In this document: positions 52,385 to 61,153 of the stretch, piece after piece
How positions within the stretch are numbered: position 1 is the first letter of the stretch
How the letters are laid out: each line of letters opens with the position of its first letter
Made by a program: the position numbers and the translations under genes
Origin: Candidatus Melainabacteria bacterium
GTDB taxonomy: Bacteria > Cyanobacteriota > Vampirovibrionia > Obscuribacterales > Obscuribacteraceae
Length of the DNA stretch: 64,000 bases
Direction: 5' to 3'
NCBI GenBank assembly: GCA_003963305.1
Contig: RXJR01000032.1
Span: 248,532-312,531, forward strand
The notes under the pieces: generated by a model
What the model saw: only the letters and a program-made list of their open reading frames with translations
Told to the model about the DNA's origin: nothing
Database searches by the model: none

Positions 52385-54085
52385 ATGAAGCTATGTCTGA
52401 TCTGCAATTTTCAGACCACTGGAGAGCAAGATATATGCCCCAGAGACGGTTCCTCAATGGTTACCGTCGGGGACGATCCGTTACTCGGCGTTGTTGTTGA
52501 AGGCCGTTACAAGATCGAATCTGTTATCGGACAGGGGTCAGCAGGTACCGTCTACAAAGCGGTGCAAGAGCTGATTGGGCGAGAAGTCGCCATCAAAGTG
52601 CTTCACGACTACCTGGTTTCAGACCAGGAGTTCATCAAGAGATTCACGCAGGAAGCAAAAGCCTCCAGCCGACTCAGCCATCCTAATATCATCACGATTT
52701 ACGACTTCGGTACAATTCCGCAAGGAAACCGCCCTTACATCGCTATGGACTTGCTCAAGGGCACGCCGCTGTCTGATTTGCTCAACGAGCGCAATCACCT
52801 CACCGTCGAAGAAACGATTCCGCTTTTCAAACAAGTCTGCGGAGCTCTGGCTGAAGCTCATCGCCAGGGTGTCGTTCACAGAGACGTCAAACCCGAGAAT
52901 ATCTGCCTGGTAGAACGCAGCGGGCAGAAGCTCTTCCCGATCGTAGTGGATTTCGGCATCGCTCGACTGGTTCAAGAAGAATCGGATGTAGCCAGAATCA
53001 CACGGACAGGAACGGTTTGCGGCAGCCCGACATATATGAGCCCTGAGCAATGTACCTCCAGTAAAGTCGACCATCGAAGCGACATTTACTCGCTGGGCGT
53101 CGTCATTTATGAGACGCTCACTGGGGAAGTGCCATTTCTTTCTGACGAATTAGTCAAAGTCATGGCCATGCACCTGTCCGATCCGCCAAAACCGCTTAAT
53201 TCGGTACGGGACGACCTGCACTTCTCTCAAGCACTGGAAGAAGTCGTCTATAAGTCCCTGCAAAAGAATCCAGACCAGCGATATCAGACAATGGAGGAAT
53301 TCTCCGAGGCGCTCGAGGCAGCCGGCAAAGCGCCGGCGATGGCACCAGAATTGGTGGCACCGGCACCGAAGCGACCAGATATCAGTCCCGGACCACTGGC
53401 AAGTGACGACAGCTTGCAAACACGCTCTTCGGCCAGCAAAGAGATGGCTGTGCCGCGAACAAAACCAATTGACCTGGCTTCACGCGCTCTTGACGAACTG
53501 CGCACATCCGGGGCCTACGACGAAATAGACGGCGGCGGCGCCATGGCTCGCGTGCAAGCGGCACGTGCTGCAGCAGCCGCAGCAGTGAATGATTATCAGA
53601 GCGCCTCGACGGCATCGAGCACAAGCTTAAGTCACACAAGCTTCCAGCGCGGTCGCGTCAAACGCACCTGGGTTGACGCCATCAAAGACCACGCCGGCAA
53701 AGTAGTGCTCGGGCTGGTTGCAGTTGGTATCGCCGGCGGCATTGTTGTGGCCGCAACTGATCAGCGCATCCAGTCAATGATTCCCGGGCTAAAAGCGGCG
53801 TCGATTGAAGAGGCAGACGCTCTATACAAGAAAGGCAAATACCTGGAAGTGATCAAAGTAGTGAAAGACTACCGCGCTCAAAATCAGAATAAGATGCCGA
53901 AAGAAAAGTTTGAAGTATATGGAAAAGCGCTTGTGCAGGAAGCAAAGCTGCTGGCCCGAGATCAAGAATACAAGCAAGCCTGCGCTTATCTAGACCAGGT
54001 GCCGCCTAAGTCGAGCCAGTACGACCCCTCCAGGGTTCTGCTCAAACGCTACCAGCAGTTGATGAAAGATTCAGCCAACAAGTAA
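52385..54085 (+). CDS. Membrane-anchored Ser/Thr protein kinase with N-terminal zinc ribbon
   Basis: 566 residues from ATG 52385. Residues 1-25 form a short zinc-ribbon-like motif (CLICN ... QDICPRDGS). The kinase domain (about 40-300) has the P-loop GQGSAGTVYKA, catalytic Lys in EVAIKVL, HRDVKPENICL, the DFG motif VVDFGIAR, and GSPTYMSPEQ. Then a low-complexity Ala-rich region, a membrane helix (VVLGLVAVGIAGGIVVAAT) and a ~90-residue TPR-like extracytoplasmic end (EEADALYKKGKYLEVIKVVKDYRAQ). This is a PknB-type layout with an atypical N-terminus. Confidence 0.93.
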   Translation: MKLCLICNFQTTGEQDICPRDGSSMVTVGDDPLLGVVVEGRYKIESVIGQGSAGTVYKAVQELIGREVAIKVLHDYLVSDQEFIKRFTQEAKASSRLSHPNIITIYDFGTIPQGNRPYIAMDLLKGTPLSDLLNERNHLTVEETIPLFKQVCGALAEAHRQGVVHRDVKPENICLVERSGQKLFPIVVDFGIARLVQEESDVARITRTGTVCGSPTYMSPEQCTSSKVDHRSDIYSLGVVIYETLTGEVPFLSDELVKVMAMHLSDPPKPLNSVRDDLHFSQALEEVVYKSLQKNPDQRYQTMEEFSEALEAAGKAPAMAPELVAPAPKRPDISPGPLASDDSLQTRSSASKEMAVPRTKPIDLASRALDELRTSGAYDEIDGGGAMARVQAARAAAAAAVNDYQSASTASSTSLSHTSFQRGRVKRTWVDAIKDHAGKVVLGLVAVGIAGGIVVAATDQRIQSMIPGLKAASIEEADALYKKGKYLEVIKVVKDYRAQNQNKMPKEKFEVYGKALVQEAKLLARDQEYKQACAYLDQVPPKSSQYDPSRVLLKRYQQLMKDSANK

Positions 54086-54103
54086 CGAGTACAAGTAACG
54101 ATT
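54078..54103 (+). repeat. 13-bp tandem duplication over the kinase stop codon
   Basis: ACAAGTAACGAGT (54078-54090) and ACAAGTAACGATT (54091-54103). The first carries the stop TAA (54083-54085). Confidence 0.85.
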
Positions 54104-54105
54104 AC

Positions 54106-55065
54106 TCAGGCTTCTACAAAGGCGCCTATGTTGCGGAACTTCCGCTGGCGGTCTTCGCGAATCTCTTCGCGACTCAACTTCGTCAGTTCATCGAGATGCT
54201 TGCAAATCGCATCTTTGGTCTTCATAGCAGCGAAATCGAAATCATGATGAGCACCACGCAGTGGCTCCTCGATTACGTCATCAATGACGCCCAGCTCCAA
54301 AATTTCCCGCGCCGTCATTTTCATGGCCTCGCAAGCCTCTGACACCTTGTCAGCGGACCGCCAGAGAATCGAGGCACAACCTTCAGGCGAAATAACTGAA
54401 TAAACTGAATGCTCGAGCATAAGGATGCGATTGGCTAAACCGATCGCCAGAGCACCACCTGAGCCACCTTCACCAGTGACAACTGCCACCACAGGCACCG
54501 TCAGACCGGCCAGCTCGAACAAATTGACCGCAATAGCTTCCGCCTGATTATGCTCTTCAGCATGCATGCCGGGATACGCTCCAGGAGTATCTATAAGGGT
54601 CACGACAGGCAGATTGAACTTCTCAGCGTGATGAAAGAGCCGCAACGCTTTTCTGTAGCCTTCCGGCTGCGGCATGCCGAAGTTGCACTGCTGCTTTTCG
54701 CGAAGCGAGCGCCCCTTCTGCGTGCCGATACCTATTACATGATAGTCGCCCAGCTTGACCATGCCACAGACCATAGCCGGGTCGTCCGCGCCCTGCCTGT
54801 CTCCATGCAACTCAATCCATTCAGAGTCCCAGCGGTCGAAGTAGTCACGCGCGTAAGGACGCTGCTGATGTCTGGCGATCTCGCGATGATCGATAGGTCT
54901 CAAATTGGCGTAGAGAGACTTCTCCAGATTGTTGTACTGCTCCTGCAGCCGCAAAACGTCTTTGTCTAACTCAGGGTTGGTCGCCAGCTGCTTTTTAATC
55001 GCTTCTATCTGTTGAGCCAGCACTGCCAGCGGTTGCTCGAACTCGAGTGGAATCTGTTTAGTCAT
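54106..55065 (-). CDS. accA: Acetyl-CoA carboxylase carboxyltransferase subunit alpha
   Basis: 319 residues, the usual AccA length. RPYARDYFDRWDSEWIELHGDRQGADDPAMVCGMVKLG, VVTLIDTPGAYPGMHAEEHNQAEAIAVN and VVTGEGGSGGALAIGLANRILMLEHSVYSVISPEGCASILWR are the family blocks. With AccD it transfers the carboxyl group from biotin to acetyl-CoA to make malonyl-CoA. It starts 3 bp after the accD stop, with its ribosome binding site AAGGTGAG inside the accD end, so the subunits are made together. Confidence 0.97.
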   Translation of the reverse strand: MTKQIPLEFEQPLAVLAQQIEAIKKQLATNPELDKDVLRLQEQYNNLEKSLYANLRPIDHREIARHQQRPYARDYFDRWDSEWIELHGDRQGADDPAMVCGMVKLGDYHVIGIGTQKGRSLREKQQCNFGMPQPEGYRKALRLFHHAEKFNLPVVTLIDTPGAYPGMHAEEHNQAEAIAVNLFELAGLTVPVVAVVTGEGGSGGALAIGLANRILMLEHSVYSVISPEGCASILWRSADKVSEACEAMKMTAREILELGVIDDVIEEPLRGAHHDFDFAAMKTKDAICKHLDELTKLSREEIREDRQRKFRNIGAFVEA

Positions 55066-55068
55066 CGC

Positions 55069-56019
55069 TTAGCTCACCTTGGTGGGTTCTTTGTGACGTG
55101 GACGAGGCGGCAGCTCATTTGGCTTTCCCGCTGGCGTTTTTTTTTGCCGCGGGGCATGGAAGGCAATCATCTTCGCAAGTTGATCCGCTAGTTTGGCTCG
55201 TTCCACAACCATGTCTACCTGCCCATGCTTGAGCAAATACTCAGCGGTCTGGAAGTCTGTGGGCAGTTTCTGCCTGATCGTCTGCTCAATGACGCGACGC
55301 CCGGCGAAGCCGATACGTGCACCAGGTTCGGCGATGATGATGTCGCCCAGCATGGCGAAACTGGCAGTTACCCCACCAAATGTCGGCTCAGCAAGGATGG
55401 AGATGTACAATCCCCCGTCATCTTGAAACGACTTGAGGGCAGAACTCGTTTTCGCTAATTGCATCAAGCTGAAGATGCCTTCCTGCATTCTGGCGCCGCC
55501 AGAGCTGGAAACAATGATCAAGGGCAGCTTGTCGCGGTGCGCGCGCTCGGTAATGCGGGTCACCTTTTCGCCGACCACAGAGCCCATAGAACCGCCAAAA
55601 TGGCCAAAGTCCATGATGCCAAGAGCCGCGTCGTAAGTTTTGATTTTGCAAGTGCCTGTGACGACGGCTTCCGTCAGACCAGACTTGCGACTGGCTTCCT
55701 GCTGCCGGCTCGGATAATTGTCAGTATCGACAAACTTGAGCGGATCAGAGGAGGTTAGATTGGCATCAGTTTCGATGAAGGTGCCAGGGTCAGCCAGTTG
55801 CTCGATACGCTCGACAGCGCCAATGCGGAAGTGGTACTGGCACTTAGGGCAGACATAGAGGTTCTGACGCAAATCCCTCGTATAGAGAAGTTCTCGACAC
55901 TGGAAACAATTTGTCCAGAGTGCGCAGATGTCATCAGACGTTGCCGTTGGCTCAGGGGCTTTGCCTTTCTCGTCATCACGCCGTTTCCGCCGTTTGTCAA
56001 ACCAGTCTTTAAGATCCAT
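55069..56019 (-). CDS. accD: Acetyl-CoA carboxylase carboxyltransferase subunit beta
   Basis: 316 residues from ATG 56019; a TTG at 56025 is in frame but less likely. An N-terminal zinc ribbon has four Cys (TNCFQCRELL ... YVCPKCQYHF). The carboxyltransferase blocks GIMDFGHFGGSMGSVVGEKVTR, SSSGGARMQEGIFSLMQLAKTS, PTFGGVTASFAMLGDIIIAEPGARIGFAGRRVIEQT are present. It pairs with AccA, which follows at once. A Lys/Pro-rich tail follows the domain. Confidence 0.97.
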   Translation of the reverse strand: MDLKDWFDKRRKRRDDEKGKAPEPTATSDDICALWTNCFQCRELLYTRDLRQNLYVCPKCQYHFRIGAVERIEQLADPGTFIETDANLTSSDPLKFVDTDNYPSRQQEASRKSGLTEAVVTGTCKIKTYDAALGIMDFGHFGGSMGSVVGEKVTRITERAHRDKLPLIIVSSSGGARMQEGIFSLMQLAKTSSALKSFQDDGGLYISILAEPTFGGVTASFAMLGDIIIAEPGARIGFAGRRVIEQTIRQKLPTDFQTAEYLLKHGQVDMVVERAKLADQLAKMIAFHAPRQKKTPAGKPNELPPRPRHKEPTKVS

Positions 56020-56195
56020 TGGCAATGTCCCAAATCCCGCCAGGGGTAAGCAAACGACCTATATCCATGTTTTAAAGGGTGACCGCGAACTTCGCAATCT
56101 CTAGCTCAAGTATGTATGGATTTGCATGGATAAGTAGTGCAAGATTATATCACCGGGGGGCACGTGCCCAGCGCCCGGACTGCGGAAGATTTACT

Positions 56196-56978
56196 ATGCG
56201 TCGCTCCCGTTTCTTTGTCGAACCATCTTGTATTGACCAGGAAAACAAGACAATTCGCATCGAAGATGCCAATCAGATCAGGCAAATCGTCACAGTTTTG
56301 CGATTGAGACCCGGCGATGCTCTGGATGTTCTCGATGGCAAAGGAAATATCTATCCCTGCACGCTTCAGTCGAGTTCCGCATCGAAAGGAAAGATTCGCG
56401 CCGGAGACCAGATCATCTGTCAGTTCGAATCCGCTTCACCGGCCGGCGGGGAGGCGAGCGTGCGATTTTCAGTCGCGCTTCCAGTGCTGCGCAGCGCGCG
56501 CTTCGAATGGGCTCTGGAAAAGCTGACCGAACTGGGTGCGGCAGAAATCATACCCATCATCCTGGACCGCAGTGTCATCACATATGATGCCGAGGAAAAG
56601 TTATCTGCCACCAAATTTCAACGGTGGCATTCCATCGTTCGCGAAGCGAGCGAGCAAAGTGAACGGGCCCTGATACCAGATGTGGTTTCTCCGGAAAAAT
56701 TCTCAGATTTTGTCAAGAGGCAAGAGCTTGTTGCAGCGACCAAATTTATTGGCGCTGAGAGGGCTGATGCACAGCCGATAAACGATGCAATAAGCAGCAC
56801 AAGTGGCACCAAAAATATATGCATCGCCATTGGTGCCGAAGGCGGATTCACCGACGAAGAATTTGCATTATCTTTCACTCATGGTTTCACGCCGATTTCT
56901 CTAGGCAAACGCATACTCAGGGCTGAGACGGCCGCCGTCTATGCCGCATCAGTGCTGGTTTCCCGACTCGACAAGTGA
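56196..56978 (+). CDS. rsmE: 16S rRNA (uracil-1498-N3)-methyltransferase
   Basis: 260 residues from ATG 56196 (CGGAAG upstream); earlier in-frame codons do not belong. MRRSRFFVEP at the start, VLRLRPGDALDVLDGKGN of the PUA-like domain, EWALEKLTELGAAEIIPI, RWHSIVREASEQSERALIP and the SAM-binding knot IGAEGGFTDEE ... SLGKRILRAETAAVYA are the RsmE signatures. It modifies helix 44 of the small ribosomal subunit. A terminator follows at 57103. Confidence 0.96.
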   Translation: MRRSRFFVEPSCIDQENKTIRIEDANQIRQIVTVLRLRPGDALDVLDGKGNIYPCTLQSSSASKGKIRAGDQIICQFESASPAGGEASVRFSVALPVLRSARFEWALEKLTELGAAEIIPIILDRSVITYDAEEKLSATKFQRWHSIVREASEQSERALIPDVVSPEKFSDFVKRQELVAATKFIGAERADAQPINDAISSTSGTKNICIAIGAEGGFTDEEFALSFTHGFTPISLGKRILRAETAAVYAASVLVSRLDK

Positions 56979-57102
56979 AAGAGATCTCTTAGCACCACTA
57001 GAGATATCACTTAGGCAACACACTATCAGACGGAACGCTATGAAAGCGTGTATTCATCACATCTTTCAGCTGATAATATTTGGCGGTACAATGGCAAGGT
57101 CG

Positions 57103-57126
57103 AGGTCAATAAATTGACCTTTTTTT
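57103..57126 (+). terminator. Intrinsic terminator of rsmE
   Basis: 8-bp stem AGGTCAAT / ATTGACCT with a 2-base loop, followed by six T. An imperfect ~22-bp tandem repeat (AGAGATCTC.../AGAGATATC...) lies between the rsmE stop and this hairpin. Confidence 0.85.
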
Positions 57127-57232
57127 GAGCCTGTAAACGCGGTATCGACTTGACAAATTCCCCGTTTCCAGGTCTTATAGTAGGTGTTGCTGGAGGCATC
57201 ATATGTGATGCCAGTTTGCCCGAACGGAAGGC

Positions 57233-57892
57233 ATGAGTGTGGCTGACAACTTAGCTCGCATCAAAGAGACAATCGGCAATCGTCCGGTCAAGCTCATTGC
57301 TGTGACTAAATCCGCAAAGCCCGCTCAAATAGAGGAGGCTTACTCCTCTGGTGTCACCGAATTTGGTGAAAGCCGAGTTCAAGATGTCCTTGCCAAAATG
57401 AAAGTGCTGCCACCACCAGTGGTCAACAATTCAAAATGGCATTTTATCGGTCACCTTCAGACCAACAAAGTGAAGCAAGCGATCGGGAAATTCGCTTTGA
57501 TTCATTCGGTCGACTCACTCCGCCTTGCTCAAGAGATTTCCAAAGTTGCCACCAGTCGCGAGCTGATTCAACCGGTGCTCTTGCAAGTAAAAGTGATGGA
57601 AGATGCTGATAAAACAGGCTTTACTCCAGACGAGTTGCGCGCCCAGTTCGCTCAGATCAAAAATCTGCCGGGCTTGACAATTGAAGGTCTAATGACCATC
57701 ACGCCACTCACTGAAGACAAACAAGTCTGGCAAAAATGTTTTGATGGTCTTCGTGACCTGAGAGACGAGTTGGAGAAAACGTTCGATGTAAATCTGCGTG
57801 AATTATCGATGGGGATGAGCACTGACTGGCAAGATGCAATCAAATGTGGTGCCACAATGGTGCGGATAGGTTCGGCAATATTCAAAGAGTGA
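57233..57892 (+). CDS. YggS/PLPBP family pyridoxal-phosphate homeostasis protein
   Basis: 219 residues, the usual length. PVKLIAVTKSAKPAQIEEAY with the PLP-binding Lys, FGESRVQDVLAK, WHFIGHLQTNKVKQAI, LQVKVMEDADKTGF, and LRELSMGMSTDWQDAIKCGATMVRIGSAIF are typical. It holds PLP and keeps B6 pools balanced. sepF begins 82 bp downstream, a pairing common in cyanobacteria and Gram-positive bacteria. Confidence 0.95.
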   Translation: MSVADNLARIKETIGNRPVKLIAVTKSAKPAQIEEAYSSGVTEFGESRVQDVLAKMKVLPPPVVNNSKWHFIGHLQTNKVKQAIGKFALIHSVDSLRLAQEISKVATSRELIQPVLLQVKVMEDADKTGFTPDELRAQFAQIKNLPGLTIEGLMTITPLTEDKQVWQKCFDGLRDLRDELEKTFDVNLRELSMGMSTDWQDAIKCGATMVRIGSAIFKE

Positions 57893-57974
57893 TGTGATTT
57901 TTTTCCTGGTAAGGAACGGTGGGGAATCTGGTAAGGCGTAACTTGATTTATTCGAGTTAGAGGAGGAAATGTAA

Positions 57975-58484
57975 GTGAGCATCGTTACAAAGTTCAAAAG
58001 TTTCTGGTTTGGTCCTGCGGACAACTATGAAAGAGAAGATTTCGAAGATTTGTTCGAGACGTCAGACGAAGTTTATGCGACAAACGGTCAGTTGGCGCTC
58101 GAACCACAACCTGTAGATCCGGTAAGAGCTACACGGTCAACCATTACACCGAACTACAGCAGCAAAGTCGTAGACCATCCAAGCGCCCAAGCCTCAAGCG
58201 AAGTTCTGGTTATCGAACCAAGACAGTTTGAAGAGTCAATCGAAATTGTCGAGCACCTCCGCGCTCGCAAATCGGTTCTGCTCAACTTGCACATGCTGGA
58301 CAACGAACAATCACAGCGCGTAGTCGACTTCTTGTCGGGTGCTTGCCATGCGATTGACGGTCACCAGCAGCGCATCGGCGACGGCGTCTTCTTGTTCGCT
58401 CCGTCGACAGTGGTAATCAGCTCGGAAACCAATTCTTCCAAAGCAATCAAAGACGCTTTCTGGAATAAGACTCAGGTTCTCTAA
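57975..58484 (+). CDS. sepF: Cell division protein SepF
   Basis: 169 residues from GTG 57975, with AGGAGG ahead. N-terminal amphipathic helix (SIVTKFKSFWFG) for membrane binding, an acidic/variable linker, then the SepF domain: EVLVIEPRQFEESIEIVEHLRARKSVLLNLHMLDNEQSQRVVDFLSGACHAIDGHQQRIGDGVFLFAPSTVVISS. SepF tethers FtsZ to the membrane. Its presence with YggS supports a cyanobacterial-type division cluster. Confidence 0.95.
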   Translation: MSIVTKFKSFWFGPADNYEREDFEDLFETSDEVYATNGQLALEPQPVDPVRATRSTITPNYSSKVVDHPSAQASSEVLVIEPRQFEESIEIVEHLRARKSVLLNLHMLDNEQSQRVVDFLSGACHAIDGHQQRIGDGVFLFAPSTVVISSETNSSKAIKDAFWNKTQVL

Positions 58485-58519
58485 GAAGATTCCGAATCAA
58501 TAGTTGTGTGGATATACAG

Positions 58520-58548
58520 ATGCGCTGGAGCAATCCAGCGCATTTTTG
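58520..58548 (+). terminator. Intrinsic terminator of sepF
   Basis: 10-bp stem ATGCGCTGGA / TCCAGCGCAT, loop GCAA, then TTTTGTTTC, 35 bp after the stop. Confidence 0.92.
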
Positions 58549-58561
58549 TTTCATCGGCGAG

Positions 58562-58591
58562 GCGGCTCTGTCACTTGCGGCTCTGTCACTT
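58562..58591 (-). repeat. Perfect 15-bp tandem duplication spanning the stop of a secreted-protein gene
   Basis: GCGGCTCTGTCACTT occurs at 58562-58576 and 58577-58591. The second copy carries the stop codon of the minus-strand gene (58586-58588). Confidence 0.9.
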
Positions 58592-59359
58592 GCCCAGGGG
58601 CACACCGATACCCATATCACGAGCCAGATCATCAAATTGCTTTTTATATCCTGGTCCCTGAGCAACATCGGGCTGCGAATGGACAGTCTTAAAACCTGCA
58701 ATCGGCGCATCAAAAACGCCTGCTGGAAAAGCCACATTACGCTCAACGCGTTCAACTTTGAAATCAGTGGAAGTTGTTCGATCCGACCTATCATGAGTGA
58801 TTGCCAGTGGAACGCCACCTGACGCTGGAACGTGCAGAAAGGTGTTCAGGAACTTAGTCAGCACAGGATTCCTGACAACATCCCTGAGGACGTAGAAATT
58901 GGTGTGCAGAACGCTGGAGGTACTTCTCGTCGAAAATTCCGGAAGTGCAGACTTGTCAACATTATTGGACAGCTTCAGCGTAATACAAACGGCGGGCACA
59001 CCAGCAAATTCGACAACCTTTTGAGGCATATGCGACATGTCAGCCTCGATTGCCGGCTGTCCGGTTCGTTCACGAAACCCAGCGATAGACTCTTTCATTA
59101 CCGTCTTAGCTTGCGGATTGAACCAGACAATTTCATAAGTTGGCTTCTTGCAAATCAAATTCAGTCCAGCAACTGGATATTCGATGCGGCAACCATTTTC
59201 GTTTATATAAGTATTCTCCAGACCGAAGTTATTGCGAGCGTGCAAAATCGTGCCCCGCTCAACTGACTTTGTCTTCTTATCTGCACCAACGGCGGCCACC
59301 GGATGCAACAGCACTGAAAGCGAAAAGCAGAGCGTGGATAATTTTCGCAGAGGAGTCAT
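58586..59359 (-). CDS. Secreted protein of unknown function (257 aa)
   Basis: Signal peptide (STLCFSLSVLLHPVAAVGA). The mature part is beta-rich: ENTYINENGCRIEYPVAGLNLICKKPTYEIVWFNPQAKTVMKESIAGF, KVVEFAGVPAVCITLKL, FYVLRDVVRNPVLTKFLNTFLHV. This is like envelope proteins of the DUF4412/LolA-like superfamily, but I cannot assign it. Its ATG directly abuts the stop of the thioesterase gene, so the two are coupled. Confidence 0.7.
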   Translation of the reverse strand: MTPLRKLSTLCFSLSVLLHPVAAVGADKKTKSVERGTILHARNNFGLENTYINENGCRIEYPVAGLNLICKKPTYEIVWFNPQAKTVMKESIAGFRERTGQPAIEADMSHMPQKVVEFAGVPAVCITLKLSNNVDKSALPEFSTRSTSSVLHTNFYVLRDVVRNPVLTKFLNTFLHVPASGGVPLAITHDRSDRTTSTDFKVERVERNVAFPAGVFDAPIAGFKTVHSQPDVAQGPGYKKQFDDLARDMGIGVPLGK

Positions 59360-59800
59360 CTAACTAACCGCAGCAGGTAATGTGCGCGCCTCTATTTTAT
59401 TGCGAGTCTCAACCGAAATTGGCACCGGTTTTCTCGTCGTCAAATCTATAAGCACCATGACCTCTTCCGATACAGCGCAACATTTTCCATTCAGAAAAAT
59501 TGCCTGACCTACCTTAACGGAGGACTTCCCGAACGAATTGATTTTGGTTCCGACCTGAACTGTGCCCGGGAAATTCATTTCCGCCAAAAAATCCAGCTTG
59601 ACGCTAGCAATGACAAAAGTCGTCCCTGGCTCACTCAACGCATCCATGCCGTTAAAAAGCGCTGAAACGCGCCCCTGCTCGAGCAAAGTTGAAAACACGG
59701 CATTATTGACGTGCCCCAGGGCATCAGTATCGCCGTAACGCAATGACACCGGCGTCCAACAGTGATACAGGCTTGCATCGGTAAGTAAATCAGTAGGCAT
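59360..59800 (-). CDS. 4HBT-type acyl-CoA thioesterase (hotdog fold)
   Basis: 146 residues. RYGDTDALGHVNNAVFSTLLEQGR is the YbgC/FadM-type active site block (Asp of DTD and the following HVNN). The rest (KLDFLAEMNFPGTVQVGTKINSFGKSSVKVGQAIF) fits a single hotdog domain. It hydrolyses acyl-CoA thioesters; chain preference unknown. Followed without a gap by a secreted protein gene. Confidence 0.9.
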   Translation of the reverse strand: MPTDLLTDASLYHCWTPVSLRYGDTDALGHVNNAVFSTLLEQGRVSALFNGMDALSEPGTTFVIASVKLDFLAEMNFPGTVQVGTKINSFGKSSVKVGQAIFLNGKCCAVSEEVMVLIDLTTRKPVPISVETRNKIEARTLPAAVS

Positions 59801-59923
59801 AATGACTCCGGTTTCAGACTAAACTTTGGAAATAATTACAACACACAACAGCAGACTTAGTAACCTTTCGGAGTGAGAAATCAATAGCCAAACGCCACGC
59901 GATGAAATTACGCTCTCCTAAAA

Positions 59924-61108
59924 TCAGGTGATTTTTCCTCGGCGTGCCAGGCGGAGCAGGGTATGCGACAGAAGAATCGGAATAACCGCAACGTTCCTTG
60001 CGAAGGCAACCGGCCAGAAGTACCCCGGAGTTGCCGCGCTCTTACCTTTTTTGGTTTCAACTAAAGCTTTCGCCAAACTGCGCAAATGTTCAGGTCCGAA
60101 CGGTCCATCATTGATTTGCGAAATCAACTTCATGGGCAAGCCACTTTCGCCATGAAGAGCGCCGCACAACGCACCGACAATTGCAGCGTTGCTGTCGGTG
60201 TCGCCACCAGCCATGATGACAGACTGAATAGCTGTTAATGGGTCATCACCAAAACGCAAAAAACCAAACACAGCAAGAGACACGCTATGATTAACAAAAC
60301 CACTGCAGCCAAGCCGCTTTCGAGCATCATCAACAGATGCCTTCTCTAGCGCCAATTCTCTAGCATTACTCAAGGCTTCTTTCAAAGATTTGTCTTGAAC
60401 GACTTCAACAGATTGATCGTACAATCTCAACAGCCACTCATCACCATATACGACACCATTAGTCTTGCCATTATTCTCGGTGTCAAGTTTCGCACCGGCG
60501 GCCGCACTCTGCCCCACCCCCGTATCAGAAATCACTTGCGCCTGCCTGTCTAAACCCGCTCTGACACAAGCAGCGGTCATCTCAGCTACAAACAACGCCC
60601 CTTCAACGCCCCGAGCGTCTGTGTGCGTGATATTAGCCAGTCCGATACCGAATTGATTTCGCAGCTCGCTATCGTCGTAGAAAAACGCTCCCAGTATTGC
60701 AGCACGCATCGCGGCGCCGTTTCCCGCAGAAGGAATTCCGGTGTTCTTCGAGCCCATCAGAATTTTCATACAAGAGTAGCTCGTCGCCTGACCAACCCCA
60801 AAAGGCATACGACAAAACCATCCCAACATCGCAGTACGAAATCTGTTCACCGAATAGTCAAGGTCGGGCGGAAACTTTATAAGGGACTGCGCGATCAGGG
60901 CGGACTGCTCTGTGTCATCACTGACGAATCCGATATTCCCAAGCAAATAGTAACGATCAACTGCAGAACCAAATTGAGATTGAATCGAATCTGCTTCGAG
61001 TCCCTCCAGATACAAACCGAGTGCGTCGCCTACTGCCGTCCCAAGCAATACACCAGCGAATCTGTCATAGAGTAAATCGGCTTGGCTCAAGTTAGTTGTG
61101 GTGGACAT
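59924..61108 (-). CDS. ADP-ribosylglycohydrolase family protein
   Basis: 394 residues from ATG 61108 (TGGAGC upstream); the frame is open to 61192. The metal-binding family motifs are all present: GVLLGTAVGDALG, SDDTEQSALIAQSL, PSAGNGAAMRAAILGAFF, ITHTDARGVEGALFVAEMT, and GGDTDSNAAIVGALCGALHG. Such enzymes (DraG, ARH) remove ADP-ribose from proteins or nucleotides using two Mg ions. No ADP-ribosyltransferase is adjacent. Divergent from the secreted protein gene at 61154, sharing a short promoter region. Confidence 0.93.
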   Translation of the reverse strand: MSTTTNLSQADLLYDRFAGVLLGTAVGDALGLYLEGLEADSIQSQFGSAVDRYYLLGNIGFVSDDTEQSALIAQSLIKFPPDLDYSVNRFRTAMLGWFCRMPFGVGQATSYSCMKILMGSKNTGIPSAGNGAAMRAAILGAFFYDDSELRNQFGIGLANITHTDARGVEGALFVAEMTAACVRAGLDRQAQVISDTGVGQSAAAGAKLDTENNGKTNGVVYGDEWLLRLYDQSVEVVQDKSLKEALSNARELALEKASVDDARKRLGCSGFVNHSVSLAVFGFLRFGDDPLTAIQSVIMAGGDTDSNAAIVGALCGALHGESGLPMKLISQINDGPFGPEHLRSLAKALVETKKGKSAATPGYFWPVAFARNVAVIPILLSHTLLRLARRGKIT

Positions 61109-61153
61109 CGCTTGTGCTCCATAGACCACAGATATAATTGCTTCAATACCCAG

